Shown here in pieces: positions 1 to 9,108 of a stretch of 64,000 bases of DNA. Below the pieces are notes generated by a model that saw only the letters and a list, made by a program, of their open reading frames with translations, was not told the DNA's origin and made no database searches. The translations under genes were made by a program, and so were the position numbers. The first letter of the stretch is position 1. Each line of letters begins with the position of its first letter. The DNA comes from GCA-002793235 sp965267355 (GTDB lineage: Bacteria; Bacteroidota; Bacteroidia; Flavobacteriales_E; Vicingaceae). The DNA lies in the NCBI GenBank assembly GCA_965267355.1, contig OZ253956.1:1054001-1118000 (forward strand). The letters run 5' to 3'.

Positions 1-794
1 CTTTTAGAAATGAAATTGTTGCGCGTCAATTTATATTTAGGATGCGTGAATTTGAACAAATGGAAATGCAATTCTTTGTTCGTCCAGGTGAAGAAATGAA
101 ATGGTATGAATACTGGAAAGAACAGCGAGTTAAGTGGCACCAATCTTTAGGAATAGATTCTAAGTTTTATAGATTTCACGACCATGTAAAATTAGCACAC
201 TATGCTAATGCAGCTTGTGATATAGAATTTGATTTTCCTATGGGTTTTAAAGAGTTAGAAGGAATCCATTCGAGAACAGATTTTGATTTGAAACAACATG
301 AAGAACACTCGGGTAAAAAATTACAATATTTCGACCCTGAGATCAACGAAAGCTATGTGCCTTATGTGGTGGAAACTTCTGTTGGACTGGATAGAACCTT
401 CTTAGCCATTTTATCATCTGCATATAACGAAGAAAAATTAGAGAACGGAACCGAAAGAGTAGTATTAAAAATACCAGCAATTCTTGCTCCAGTTAAAGCG
501 GCTATTATGCCCTTAACACGTAAAGATGGTTTACCAGAAAAGGCTCGAGAAATAATGGATAATTTGAAGTTCGATTTCAATTGTCAGTACGATGAGAAAG
601 ATTCGCCAGGTAAACGATACAGAAGACAAGATGCCATTGGTACGCCTTATTGCATCATGGTAGACCATCAAACTTTGGAAGACGATACTGTTACCATAAG
701 AGATAGAGATACCATGGAACAAGATAGAGTTTCAATTTCTGAATTAGAAGGAATTTTAAAAGCTAAAGTTGATTATAGAACAGCGTTAGCTTAA
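1..794 (+). CDS. glyS: Glycyl-tRNA synthetase, C-terminal part (5' end off window)
   Basis: Glycine-tRNA ligase charges tRNA-Gly in the cytoplasm. The reading frame is open from base 3, upstream of the first ATG at 42, and codes for synthetase sequence (FRNEIVARQF before the ATG), so the gene starts outside the window and the ATG at 42 is internal. The visible part holds class II motif 3 (ETSVGLDR, about 115 residues after that ATG) followed by the anticodon-binding domain. The single-chain (alpha-2) type is the one expected in Bacteroidota. The stop codon overlaps the stop of the convergent regulator gene by 4 bases. Confidence 0.95.
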   Translation, partial: FRNEIVARQFIFRMREFEQMEMQFFVRPGEEMKWYEYWKEQRVKWHQSLGIDSKFYRFHDHVKLAHYANAACDIEFDFPMGFKELEGIHSRTDFDLKQHEEHSGKKLQYFDPEINESYVPYVVETSVGLDRTFLAILSSAYNEEKLENGTERVVLKIPAILAPVKAAIMPLTRKDGLPEKAREIMDNLKFDFNCQYDEKDSPGKRYRRQDAIGTPYCIMVDHQTLEDDTVTIRDRDTMEQDRVSISELEGILKAKVDYRTALA

Positions 795-1432
795 ACAATT
801 AGTTTATTTTTCATCGCTACAGTAACCGCATCTACTTTGTTATGTACATGCAGTTTTTTGTATATCTTTTCAATGTGATTCCTTACGGTTTTTGGGCTTA
901 TAAATAATATGTTTGCGATTTGCTGATAGTTTTCGCCTTTTCCGATTCTTTGTAAAATTTGCAATTCTCTGGAGGTTAGGTTAAACTCTTCATTACTTTT
1001 TTCGCTGTCTTCTTTTATAAAACTCAACACTTTAGAAGCAATAGAAACACTCATTGGAGCGCCACCCTCTATAGATTCTTCTATTGATAATAAGATTTTA
1101 GCAGGTTTATCGTCCTTTAATAAATAACCTGATGCACCGGCTAGAATGGATTCAAAAATTTTGTCATCTTCATCAAACACGGTATGCATGATAATCTTTA
1201 AATCGGGATACTTACTTTTCAGCTTTTTTGTGGCATCAATGCCATTCATAACGGGCATGTTAATGTCCATCAATACTACGCTAACAGGGTTTTCCTCATA
1301 CTTTTCTATCATTTCTTGTCCATTTGAGGCAATAAACATTAATTCAATCTCCTCAAAAGCTTGAAACTTCTGACGAATTGTTCTAGCCAATTCAGGAACA
1401 TCTTCTGCAACAGCAATTCTAATTTTACCCAT
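791..1432 (-). CDS. NarL/FixJ-family response regulator
   Basis: Two-component response regulator of 213 residues. It has an N-terminal receiver domain with acidic pocket (EDVPE), phospho-acceptor Asp in VVLMDINMPVMNGI near residue 56 and a conserved Lys in LLKDDKP, then a C-terminal LuxR-type helix-turn-helix (TSRELQILQRIGKGENYQQIA, then KTVRNHIEKIYKKL). It lies 53 bases downstream of the sensor kinase gene on the same strand and is almost certainly its partner. The target genes are not known; the divergent secreted protein at 4622 is a candidate. Confidence 0.93.
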   Translation of the reverse strand: MGKIRIAVAEDVPELARTIRQKFQAFEEIELMFIASNGQEMIEKYEENPVSVVLMDINMPVMNGIDATKKLKSKYPDLKIIMHTVFDEDDKIFESILAGASGYLLKDDKPAKILLSIEESIEGGAPMSVSIASKVLSFIKEDSEKSNEEFNLTSRELQILQRIGKGENYQQIANILFISPKTVRNHIEKIYKKLHVHNKVDAVTVAMKNKLIV

Positions 1433-1485
1433 AGTTTAAAATTAATAAAACAAAGTTGAGATATAAAAAAGAGTATTGCAATGGG

Positions 1486-4400
1486 TCATTTGCCTTGTTT
1501 AATCGGAACAGTTATTGAGATGCAAGTACCCTTTTGCGAAACAATTTCAAAATTTCCTCCTAAATCTGCCACTCTGTTCTGCATATTTTTAATACCAAAA
1601 TGGTCATCTAAATTTTTTATACTTTCAATACCCACTCCATCATCTTTTACAGTAAGAATAAGTAAGTTATTTTTTATTTGAAGCTTAATGAATACGTTTT
1701 TTGCTTTGGCATGTTTAATAATATTGTTTTGAGCCTCTTGAATTATTCGAAACAGATTACTTACCATAATAGGAGATAAATTTATAGAAGATGGAGCGTT
1801 AAATGAAACAGAGCAGTTTACATTGGCAACCTCTAGTATTCTGGTAGAGTAATCCCGTATTTTATCAACAAAATCTTCTAAAGAAATTTCCTCCTTACTA
1901 ATTACCCAAAGTGTTTGTCTTAACTGAATCATTACATTTCGAGCTTTATCACTAAGCCCCTCAAAAACATGCTGTTGTTCTTTGGCTTGATATGATTCTT
2001 GGTCAATAGAAGATATAAGATAAGTTATTTGCGCTCCAATATTGTCGTGTAAATCTCTCGAAATACGTTGTTTTTCCCTATGTATCTGTTCTTGGACTTT
2101 TAACTCTTCTATCCTTTTTTTAATTTTCTTTTGAGATAAGTAGCGGATAATGAGAATAACAAACGTAAGTATAACAATAAAGGAAATAAAAATGAACCAC
2201 CATGTTTTATAAAATGGAGGAAAAACCAGCACTTTTAGGGTTTTGGGCTGTTTGCTCCATACACCATCTGGATTGCATGTTTTTACCAGAAAGGTAAATT
2301 CGCCATCTGGAAGTGAAGTATAGGTTGCATTTAAACTATTGGTCGCAACCCATTCTGTATTATATCCTTCTAGCTTGTACTGATATTTTATTTTTTTAGA
2401 GTTGTTGAAGCTCAAGCCTGCGAAATGGAAGGTTACTGACCTATCTTCAGGATATAGCCTTACCACATCAGGTGATAAACGCTTATCAGAATTTTTGTAG
2501 TTAATATCTAAACCTGTAAAAACTATTGGAGCCACAGTTTTTGATAATGATATGTCTTGCGGAGAGAACAATACTATACCAACAGGTGTTCCAAAAAAGA
2601 TTTGTCCATGTTTATTTTGATAAACGGAGTTAAGGTTAAACTCATTAAAATGAATACCATCTGATTTATCGTAATTGATAAAACTTTCCGTTTCCCTAAT
2701 GAATTTGCTAATCCCCTTATTGGTGTTAATCCAAAGATGTCCACTATCATCTTTAACAAGACCGTTACAAACATTGTTCTCCAAGCCAGAAGATGTTGTA
2801 TAATGTTCAAAAGTTTTGGTTTTCAAATTCATTTTAGATAAACCTCCGCCATAGGTAGACACCCATAAATAATCATCTCCAAAATCCGTAAAGCCAGATA
2901 TAAAGTTGAATCCCGGAGAATGGCTCATATCTTTTTTATTGAATTGAATGTTTTCAAAAACATTATCCTTTTTGAGGTAGTGGTAAAACCCAGTATTAGA
3001 GCCTAACCATATCTCCCCTCGCGAATCTTCATAAACACATAAAAAATAATTGGATTCAAGTCCATTTTCGTAAGGTTTAAATAAGTGTTTAAACTCATAA
3101 TTTTCATCTAAAACATATACACCATAATAAGTTGTTACCCATATTTCATTAGCCCGTGTTTTCCTTATTTCGGTTACCACATTTTTAGATCGATTTTTTT
3201 CACTTATAACAATGTGTTTTTTTATGTTGAATTGGGTATCCATGATAAATACTCCCTCACCTTTACTGCCAACAATAACGTCATTATTAAAGCCTATAGC
3301 AACTGCGGTTAGATTTAACTTTGAGAATCCTTTTATTTTTATTGGTTTAACAGATACTATGTTATCTTGAGCAAAATAATAAGATTTAAAATTTGTATTC
3401 TTAAGTTGAATTACAAAGCTTTGATCTCCACAAACAAATAGGCGGTTTTTCTCATCTTGAACCATTCCTCTCACAATGATACTTTCCTTAAAAATCTCTT
3501 GTGATAAGTATTTAAATCGATCCTTATAAGGATTATAAATGTTAAGACCATTTCCTGATGTTCCTATCCAAATTTTTCCATAAGAATCTTTAAAAATTTT
3601 AGAAACCAGATTAGAACTTAGTCCATTGTTAGAAACTTTTGCTTTCCTGATTTTTTGGATGAGTTTTCCTTTAGAAAAAATTAAAACTCCTTCATTTGTT
3701 GCAACCCACAAATCATTATTAACCATTTCCATACCATAAATTACTGCTGTTTTTTCAGTGTGTAGTTTAGTTATTTCTTTTGAACGGTAATCATATCGAT
3801 AAATAGAAGTTCCATTACTAAATAAAAAGCCAGTAGAGTCTAAGGAAAAGGTAGGCATAAACTCCTGCCTTATGTTATCTCTAAATCCCGGTATGGTGTA
3901 ATTCTGTTGCGTGCTTAGGTTATAAATACCATGAGAATGAATGGCAAATAGTTCGTTGTTGAACTTATTATAAAATAAAGAATAAACAGCAAACGAGTCA
4001 GGTTGAAGTTTAATTCTAGTAACAATCCGATTCTCGATTTTTGGATAGTTATCTAGGATAGAATCTTTAAAAATAGTACCCCTACTGACACAGTATATAT
4101 TATTGTCAAATATGGTCACATCACGTATTTGGTTAGATATGCCTTTGCTTGGAAAATCGCTGTTAGTAAAAAATTTAGTCCATGTTTTATTGTTTTTATC
4201 ATAACGGTTTAAGCCATTTCTAGAGCAAACCCAAATCCCTTTATACTTATCCTCACAGAACCTCCATAAATAATTATCAGAAAGGGCTTCTGAGTTAGTA
4301 TTTGAAGTATTGAAATTAATAAATTCATATCCGTTGTATTGACTTATGCCATCCTGTGTAGAAAACCACATGTATCCCTCCGAATCCTGAAAAATGTCAG

Positions 4401-4512
4401 TAATAGAATTTTGAACCAAGCCATCATTAATATTCAGGTAAGAAAACCGGTATTGTCCTAATAAAATAGAAGGAAATAGTAAAATGAAAAGTATCGATAA
4501 TTTGATATTCAT
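1486..4512 (-). CDS. Sensor histidine kinase with periplasmic two-component-regulator propeller
   Basis: Membrane sensor kinase of 1008 residues. A signal peptide (first ~20 residues) precedes a long periplasmic region of Reg_prop repeats (for example WIGTSGNGLNIY and WLGSNTGFYHY) that should form beta-propellers, then a Y_Y_Y domain (about 690-760) and one membrane helix (about 770-792). The cytoplasmic part has a HisKA_3 dimerisation domain with the phospho-acceptor His in RISRDLHDN (about 820) and a HATPase domain (about 915-1005, DDGVGI). This is the architecture of one-membrane-span Bacteroidota sensors, often linked to polysaccharide or surface sensing. There is no fused receiver or AraC domain; the separate NarL-type regulator just downstream fills that role. 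Ligand unknown. Confidence 0.92.
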   Translation of the reverse strand: MNIKLSILFILLFPSILLGQYRFSYLNINDGLVQNSITDIFQDSEGYMWFSTQDGISQYNGYEFINFNTSNTNSEALSDNYLWRFCEDKYKGIWVCSRNGLNRYDKNNKTWTKFFTNSDFPSKGISNQIRDVTIFDNNIYCVSRGTIFKDSILDNYPKIENRIVTRIKLQPDSFAVYSLFYNKFNNELFAIHSHGIYNLSTQQNYTIPGFRDNIRQEFMPTFSLDSTGFLFSNGTSIYRYDYRSKEITKLHTEKTAVIYGMEMVNNDLWVATNEGVLIFSKGKLIQKIRKAKVSNNGLSSNLVSKIFKDSYGKIWIGTSGNGLNIYNPYKDRFKYLSQEIFKESIIVRGMVQDEKNRLFVCGDQSFVIQLKNTNFKSYYFAQDNIVSVKPIKIKGFSKLNLTAVAIGFNNDVIVGSKGEGVFIMDTQFNIKKHIVISEKNRSKNVVTEIRKTRANEIWVTTYYGVYVLDENYEFKHLFKPYENGLESNYFLCVYEDSRGEIWLGSNTGFYHYLKKDNVFENIQFNKKDMSHSPGFNFISGFTDFGDDYLWVSTYGGGLSKMNLKTKTFEHYTTSSGLENNVCNGLVKDDSGHLWINTNKGISKFIRETESFINYDKSDGIHFNEFNLNSVYQNKHGQIFFGTPVGIVLFSPQDISLSKTVAPIVFTGLDINYKNSDKRLSPDVVRLYPEDRSVTFHFAGLSFNNSKKIKYQYKLEGYNTEWVATNSLNATYTSLPDGEFTFLVKTCNPDGVWSKQPKTLKVLVFPPFYKTWWFIFISFIVILTFVILIIRYLSQKKIKKRIEELKVQEQIHREKQRISRDLHDNIGAQITYLISSIDQESYQAKEQQHVFEGLSDKARNVMIQLRQTLWVISKEEISLEDFVDKIRDYSTRILEVANVNCSVSFNAPSSINLSPIMVSNLFRIIQEAQNNIIKHAKAKNVFIKLQIKNNLLILTVKDDGVGIESIKNLDDHFGIKNMQNRVADLGGNFEIVSQKGTCISITVPIKQGK

Positions 4513-4550
4513 ATACTCACAATGATAATAATTTCCCTACAATTATTTTT

Positions 4551-4566
4551 TGAGGCATTTGCCTCA
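4551..4566. promoter_or_regulatory. Perfect dyad between sensor kinase and T9SS protein
   Basis: TGAGGCA-TT-TGCCTCA is a perfect 7+7 inverted repeat with a 2-base centre. It ends exactly where the first TTG of the -33 region for the rightward gene begins (4567) and lies in the 109-base divergent intergenic region. The placement suits an activator or repressor. The neighbouring NarL-type regulator is the natural candidate, since that family binds short dyads, but this link is inference. Confidence 0.45.
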
Positions 4567-4569
4567 TTG

Positions 4570-4597
4570 TTGAAAAAAGTGAACATAGATAGATTTG
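4570..4597 (+). promoter_or_regulatory. Bacteroidota promoter for the T9SS repeat protein
   Basis: TTG (4570-4572), 17 bases, then TAGATTTG (4590-4597) matches the TTG-N17-23-TAnnTTTG consensus. An alternative TTG at 4567 gives a spacing of 20. Transcription would begin about 4602-4606, which puts the true start codon at 4622 and rules out the in-frame TTG at 4595, which is part of the -7 box. Confidence 0.7.
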
Positions 4598-4621
4598 TTG
4601 CTAAACTTAAAAACAACAACT

Positions 4622-6319
4622 ATGAAAAAAAAATTACTCTTTATTTTAGCTTATGCTGTATCTAGCACAATGCTTAATGCTCAGACTCCCAATTGGTCTT
4701 GGGCAGAATCATCTTCAGATGAAGGTACTGATAAAATTGGATATGACATCAGTGCAGATGTTCAAGGCAACACTTACTCTGTTGGGGTATTTAAAGATAC
4801 CATCACATTTGGTTCAACCCAACTTCTAGCTACACAAGGCACTATTAAAGCAGAAGTGTTTGTTGTAAAGTACGATCCATCTGGAAATGTCTTATGGGCT
4901 ATTCAATCTACTGGTGGTTCTAATCCAGAGGGAAATGGAATTTATGTAGATAACAGTGGAAACTGTTACATCACTGGAAAATTTCAGAACACCATTCACT
5001 TTGGGGGAGTTTCTATAACTTCAGGAAACGCATTTGGAGCAATGTACGTTGCTAAAATCGATGCAAACGGAACAGCGCAGTGGGTTGAGCAATATGGAGC
5101 TTCTGGATTTTCTGTCATCTCAGGTATCATAGGGGAGTCTATTACCATGGATAACGCTCAAGATTTATATGTTGCCGGTGTGTACAAAGGAGATGCAGAC
5201 TTTGGTAATGGAAACACAATTAACAACCCGTCTAGTCAAGCTTTCGCTCCATTTGTTGCAAAACTATCAGCTACAGACGGAACTTCACAGTGGGCTTACG
5301 GTGCTACAGGAGGTAACTCTTCGAGCATAGAAGTAAACGATATTGAAATAGGAAGCGATATTTATATAGCTGGAACTTATAAGGGTAGCGTTTATTTTGG
5401 AACAAATGATACGCTAACAAGCACTGCAAATAGAGAGGGTTTTCTTGCAAAATTTACAACTGCAGGTGCTTTTAGTTGGGCATATAAACCAACTACAAAT
5501 GGAGGTAGTGGAACTGTAATAAAAGGAACAGGTATAGGTGTAGATAACCAAAATAATCCATACTATTCTGGATATTTTAGTGATGACTTAACGTTTGGTT
5601 CTACTACATTGTCATGCGGAGGGTTTGATGATTGTTCATTTATTGCTAAGCTTGACGCTAGCGGAACCCCACAATGGGCAACTCAAGTTGGAGATGCTAA
5701 CTCAGCGAATATTTATGCTGTAGACATGTATACAGGTACAAATGGAACCTCTTACATTACAGGAAGTATGAGTGCAGGAACAGTAAATGTTGCTAGTGAT
5801 GTATTGACTGCTGTAAATGGTGATGTTGGGGATTTATTTATTATTGAAGTTGATGCTAGTGGTGTTCCACAATGGGGAGTTAAAGCAACAAATGCAGCAG
5901 GTTATGGAGATGGTGCAAATGGAATTGTTGGAACGAGTAATGGTATTTACATAACAGGTTTTTATAGAAGTACATTAACAGCAGGGACTACTATTTCTGA
6001 AACAGGAGGTACTGATGATAATTTCTTCGTGATTAAGCTAGATGAAAGTGTTGTTGGTATTGAAGAAGGTAATATTGAAAATGGTTTATGGGCTTACCCT
6101 AATCCATTTAAGAATACATTGACTATTGCCAATAATAATGGAACTTTAATTAAAGTTAATTTAATTGATCTTACTGGTAAAATGATTTCGACTAAGGTAA
6201 GTAATGACAATCGAATTGAGATGAATACAACTAATTTGCCTCAAGGAATTTACTTCTTAAATGTAACTGATATTGAAAAAGGTATAGTAATTACTACTCA
6301 AAAAGTAATTAAGTACTAA
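4622..6319 (+). CDS. Secreted repeat protein with T9SS sorting domain
   Basis: Secreted protein of 565 residues. It has a signal peptide (MKKKLLFILAYAVSSTMLNAQ), then about seven copies of a ~60-residue unit of the type YxxGxFxxxxxFGxxxL...FxAKxDxxGxxQWA, which resembles SBBP-type beta-propeller repeats. A C-terminal T9SS type A domain begins near WAYPNPFKNTL and ends KVIKY. The ATG at 4622 is chosen because an upstream in-frame TTG at 4595 lies inside the promoter. It is divergent from a sensor kinase and is followed by a strong terminator. Substrate or role unknown; surface adhesion or binding is a guess from the fold. Confidence 0.8.
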   Translation: MKKKLLFILAYAVSSTMLNAQTPNWSWAESSSDEGTDKIGYDISADVQGNTYSVGVFKDTITFGSTQLLATQGTIKAEVFVVKYDPSGNVLWAIQSTGGSNPEGNGIYVDNSGNCYITGKFQNTIHFGGVSITSGNAFGAMYVAKIDANGTAQWVEQYGASGFSVISGIIGESITMDNAQDLYVAGVYKGDADFGNGNTINNPSSQAFAPFVAKLSATDGTSQWAYGATGGNSSSIEVNDIEIGSDIYIAGTYKGSVYFGTNDTLTSTANREGFLAKFTTAGAFSWAYKPTTNGGSGTVIKGTGIGVDNQNNPYYSGYFSDDLTFGSTTLSCGGFDDCSFIAKLDASGTPQWATQVGDANSANIYAVDMYTGTNGTSYITGSMSAGTVNVASDVLTAVNGDVGDLFIIEVDASGVPQWGVKATNAAGYGDGANGIVGTSNGIYITGFYRSTLTAGTTISETGGTDDNFFVIKLDESVVGIEEGNIENGLWAYPNPFKNTLTIANNNGTLIKVNLIDLTGKMISTKVSNDNRIEMNTTNLPQGIYFLNVTDIEKGIVITTQKVIKY

Positions 6320-6346
6320 GCAAAGGAATTTAACTTCTAGAGAACT

Positions 6347-6394
6347 AAGAAATAAAAAAGAGAGTGAAGCAATTCACTCTCTTTTTTATTTCTT
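6347..6394. terminator. Bidirectional terminator, 22-bp perfect stem
   Basis: Arms at 6347-6368 and 6373-6394 are perfect reverse complements around a GCAA loop, with A-tract and T-tract on the two sides. It serves the rightward T9SS gene and the leftward DUF2892 gene, whose stop codon (6386-6388) lies inside the right arm. Confidence 0.88.
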
Positions 6395-6586
6395 ACAGGT
6401 CTTTATTCCAAAAGGGGCATATAACGGACAAAAGCTAATTACACTAGTTAATAGAAATATTGCTCCTAAACCAAGCAGTATATAACCCATAGTACCCGTT
6501 ACTGTTCCTGTAAAATATAATACTGAAAATGCTATTGCTATAATTATCCTAATTACTTTATCAATACTTCCCATATTCTTTTTCAT
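6386..6586 (-). CDS. DUF2892 (YgaP-type) small membrane protein
   Basis: Small inner-membrane protein of 66 residues with two hydrophobic helices (about 10-28 and 32-50) and the family's hallmarks: an N-terminal GSIDKVIRIIIA and a C-terminal CPLYAPFGIKTC with two cysteines. The domain occurs alone or fused to rhodanese domains in other bacteria; its biochemical role is unsettled. A stand-alone gene with its own terminator. Confidence 0.85.
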   Translation of the reverse strand: MKKNMGSIDKVIRIIIAIAFSVLYFTGTVTGTMGYILLGLGAIFLLTSVISFCPLYAPFGIKTCKK

Positions 6587-6713
6587 AAGCTATATTTTTT
6601 TAATAAGGCAAATTTAGTGTGGAATTTTCTATAAAATAATGATTAAAATCAGAAAGAAACGAAAGTTTATATTATTGATAATCAGAAAAATAACAATAAA
6701 TTGTGTTTTTTAC

Positions 6714-6745
6714 TTGCATATTTAATAGTAATACTATTACATTTG
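6714..6745 (+). promoter_or_regulatory. Promoter of the TetR-SulP-carbonic anhydrase operon
   Basis: TTG (6714-6716), 21 bases, then TACATTTG (6738-6745) fits the Bacteroidota consensus. The expected transcription start is about 6750-6754, just before the ATG at 6763. The spacer is almost filled by the palindrome at 6723-6739, so a bound regulator would block sigma contact. Confidence 0.7.
6723..6739. promoter_or_regulatory. 17-bp perfect palindrome, candidate TetR operator
   Basis: TAATAGTA-A-TACTATTA: 8-base arms that are exact reverse complements around a single A. It lies between the -33 and -7 boxes of the promoter, 24 bases before the start codon of the TetR-family gene. Size and position are typical of TetR-family operators, so autoregulation of the whole operon is the simplest reading. 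Confidence 0.65.
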
Positions 6746-6762
6746 CATGTATTAATTACAGT

Positions 6763-7443
6763 ATGGATAGTGTTTTATCAAATATTAGTGTAAAGGTAAA
6801 TGAGAATGTTTTCTTAAAAAATCCTGAGTCAAGTAAACTAGGTAAGAAAATCCTGAGTGGAAGTATTGATCTAATTGATGAAATAGGGTTAGATGAGTTT
6901 ACTTTTAAGAAACTGGCAAATGCAATTGGCTCAACAGAGGCTTCTATTTACCGGTATTTTGAAAGCAAACATAAATTATTGTTGTACCTAACATCTTGGT
7001 ACTGGTCCTGGATGGAGTACAAATTAGTGTTTAGAATTGTAAACATTGATAGTCCTGAAGAAAGGTTAACAAGGGCTATTAAATTAGTAACGGAGCAAGT
7101 TGAGGAAGATGGAAATATTCCGCATATCAATGAAATTAAATTACATCATATTCTAATTTCTGAATCTTCAAAAGCTTATTTAACTAAATCAGTTGACAAT
7201 GAAAATAAGCATGGTGTTTTTTCAGGGTATAAACAATTTGTACAAAGATTAAGTGATATTGTACTTGAGATTAATTCAAATTACAAATACCCCCATATGT
7301 TAATTTCAACAGTTATTGAGGGAAGTCATCATCAACGATATTTTGCTGAGCACTTACCAAAATTAACTGATATAGTTTCAGGAGAAGATTCGATTAGTTG
7401 TTTTTACAATCAGTTAGTTTTTAAAGCTATTAATGAAGAATAA
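6763..7443 (+). CDS. TetR/AcrR-family transcriptional regulator
   Basis: Regulator of 226 residues. The N-terminal helix-turn-helix is clear (GLDEFTFKKLANAIGSTEASIYRYF, then ESKHKLLLYL), followed by an all-helical ligand and dimer domain without recognisable specificity. An upstream in-frame GTG at 6703 is rejected because it lies upstream of the promoter boxes; the ATG at 6763 gives the normal family length. It is the first gene of a tightly packed series ending at 16495, with 32 bases to the SulP gene. The palindrome in its promoter argues for autorepression. Inducer unknown; a signal of carbon status or membrane or exporter stress would suit the neighbours. Confidence 0.88.
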   Translation: MDSVLSNISVKVNENVFLKNPESSKLGKKILSGSIDLIDEIGLDEFTFKKLANAIGSTEASIYRYFESKHKLLLYLTSWYWSWMEYKLVFRIVNIDSPEERLTRAIKLVTEQVEEDGNIPHINEIKLHHILISESSKAYLTKSVDNENKHGVFSGYKQFVQRLSDIVLEINSNYKYPHMLISTVIEGSHHQRYFAEHLPKLTDIVSGEDSISCFYNQLVFKAINEE

Positions 7444-7475
7444 AGAAAAAATATACGATTATTAAAACCAATATT

Positions 7476-9077
7476 ATGAGTTCAACAAACAACGGTTTCT
7501 TTTCAAACCTTAAAAATGATTTACCAGCAAGTATTGTTGTGTTTTTAGTGGCAATGCCACTATGTTTGGGAATTGCTCTTGCATCAGGAGCACCCCTATT
7601 TTCAGGAGTAATTGCAGGGATAGTTGGAGGTACAATAGTAGCTCTTTTAAGTGGTTCTCCACTTGGGGTTAGTGGACCTGCAGCAGGGTTAGCAGTTATA
7701 GTTTTATCAGCAATTCAAGAGTTAGGTGCTTTTGAAACATTTTTGCTGGCTGTAGTTTTTGCAGGTGTTTTTCAACTTATACTGGGAATACTAAAAGCAG
7801 GTGTAATAGGATATTATTTCCCATCATCCGTAATTAAAGGGATGTTATCTGGGATTGGCATTATTATTATCTTAAAACAGATTCCTCATGCTTTTGGTTA
7901 TGACAGAGACCCTGAAGGTGATTTAGAGTTTGTGCAAGCAGATGGTCAAAACACCTTTTCTGAACTAATCAACATGTTAGATTATGTTAGCCCAGGAGCT
8001 ATTGTAATTGCTGTTTTATCGCTGGTTGTTTTAATTCTTTGGGAGCAACCATTTATGAAAAAGATCAGTTTGTTTAAAATTATTCAAGGACCACTAGTTG
8101 TAGTAGCCGGAGGAATTGGTTTAAACTTGATGTTTCAAGGCTCGGAAACCTATGCCTTAAGAGCTGACCAATTGGTAAGCATTCCTGTTGCTGATTCTAT
8201 TTCTGGATTCTTTAATCAGTTTACATCACCAGATTTTTCTCAATGGAATAACTCTCAGGTTTATATAATAGGTATAACTATGGCGGTTGTAGCTAGTTTA
8301 GAAACATTACTTTGTGTTGAAGCTACCGATAAATTAGATCCTGACAAAAGAGTTACACCTACAAATAGAGAATTAATGGCCCAAGGTGCAGGAAATATTG
8401 TTTCTGGTTTTATTGGGGGTCTTCCAATTACTCAGGTAATAGTAAGAAGTTCTGCTAATATACAGTCTGGAGGAAAAACCAAGGCATCAGCATTTTTCCA
8501 TGGTATTCTTTTATTGGTTTCAGTAATGACTATCCCTAAGGTATTAAACTTAATTCCACTTTCAAGCTTGGCTGCAATTTTATTTGTTGTTGGGTACAAA
8601 TTAGCTAAGCCATCATTATTTAAACAGATATACAGAATTGGTAAAGCACAGTTTATCCCATTTGTTGTAACAATTTTGGGAATCATCTTTACTGATTTAT
8701 TAATAGGTATTGGGTTAGGTTTAGCAGTTGCTATATTCTATATTCTTTATAACAATTTTAAAACTCCGTACCACTTTAATCCAGATGCCTATAAACAAGG
8801 AGAACCAATATTAATTGAGCTTGCAGAAGAAGTTAGCTTCTTAAATAAAGGTAGCATTTTACAAACCTTAAACCATTTGCCTGATGACAGTACAGTTACA
8901 ATAGATGGACATAAAACCAAATCTATACACCCTGATGTTATAGAAATTATTGAAGACTTTAAGCAAAATGCAAAAAGTAGAAATATAACCGTAAACACTA
9001 TTGGCATAGGTGAAGATTCAGATATAAACCCTTTAAAGCAATTTAAGGCAACAGTAGAAGGGAATACAAAAAACTAA
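7476..9077 (+). CDS. SulP-family anion (bicarbonate) transporter
   Basis: Inner-membrane transporter of 533 residues with 10-14 hydrophobic segments. It carries SulP landmarks: the start of the transport domain at DLPASIVVFLVAMPLCLGIALASGAP cut by conserved Pro/Gly, GLPITQVIVRSSANIQSGGKTK near 312-332, and a short C-terminal STAS-like region (about 430-520, SVTIDGHK-type beta-strand). SulP proteins move sulfate, bicarbonate or other anions. The carbonic anhydrase gene 31 bases downstream supports bicarbonate (BicA-like) as substrate; this is a context inference. Second gene of the TetR operon. Confidence 0.88.
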   Translation: MSSTNNGFFSNLKNDLPASIVVFLVAMPLCLGIALASGAPLFSGVIAGIVGGTIVALLSGSPLGVSGPAAGLAVIVLSAIQELGAFETFLLAVVFAGVFQLILGILKAGVIGYYFPSSVIKGMLSGIGIIIILKQIPHAFGYDRDPEGDLEFVQADGQNTFSELINMLDYVSPGAIVIAVLSLVVLILWEQPFMKKISLFKIIQGPLVVVAGGIGLNLMFQGSETYALRADQLVSIPVADSISGFFNQFTSPDFSQWNNSQVYIIGITMAVVASLETLLCVEATDKLDPDKRVTPTNRELMAQGAGNIVSGFIGGLPITQVIVRSSANIQSGGKTKASAFFHGILLLVSVMTIPKVLNLIPLSSLAAILFVVGYKLAKPSLFKQIYRIGKAQFIPFVVTILGIIFTDLLIGIGLGLAVAIFYILYNNFKTPYHFNPDAYKQGEPILIELAEEVSFLNKGSILQTLNHLPDDSTVTIDGHKTKSIHPDVIEIIEDFKQNAKSRNITVNTIGIGEDSDINPLKQFKATVEGNTKN

Positions 9078-9108
9078 AATCAAATACTAAAATCAAAAAA
9101 GAAATATT

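Noticed and set aside
9073..9098. Direct repeat ACTAAAATCAAA twice between SulP and carbonic anhydrase
   Set aside because: Short, A-rich duplication in an intergenic gap; no sign of function.
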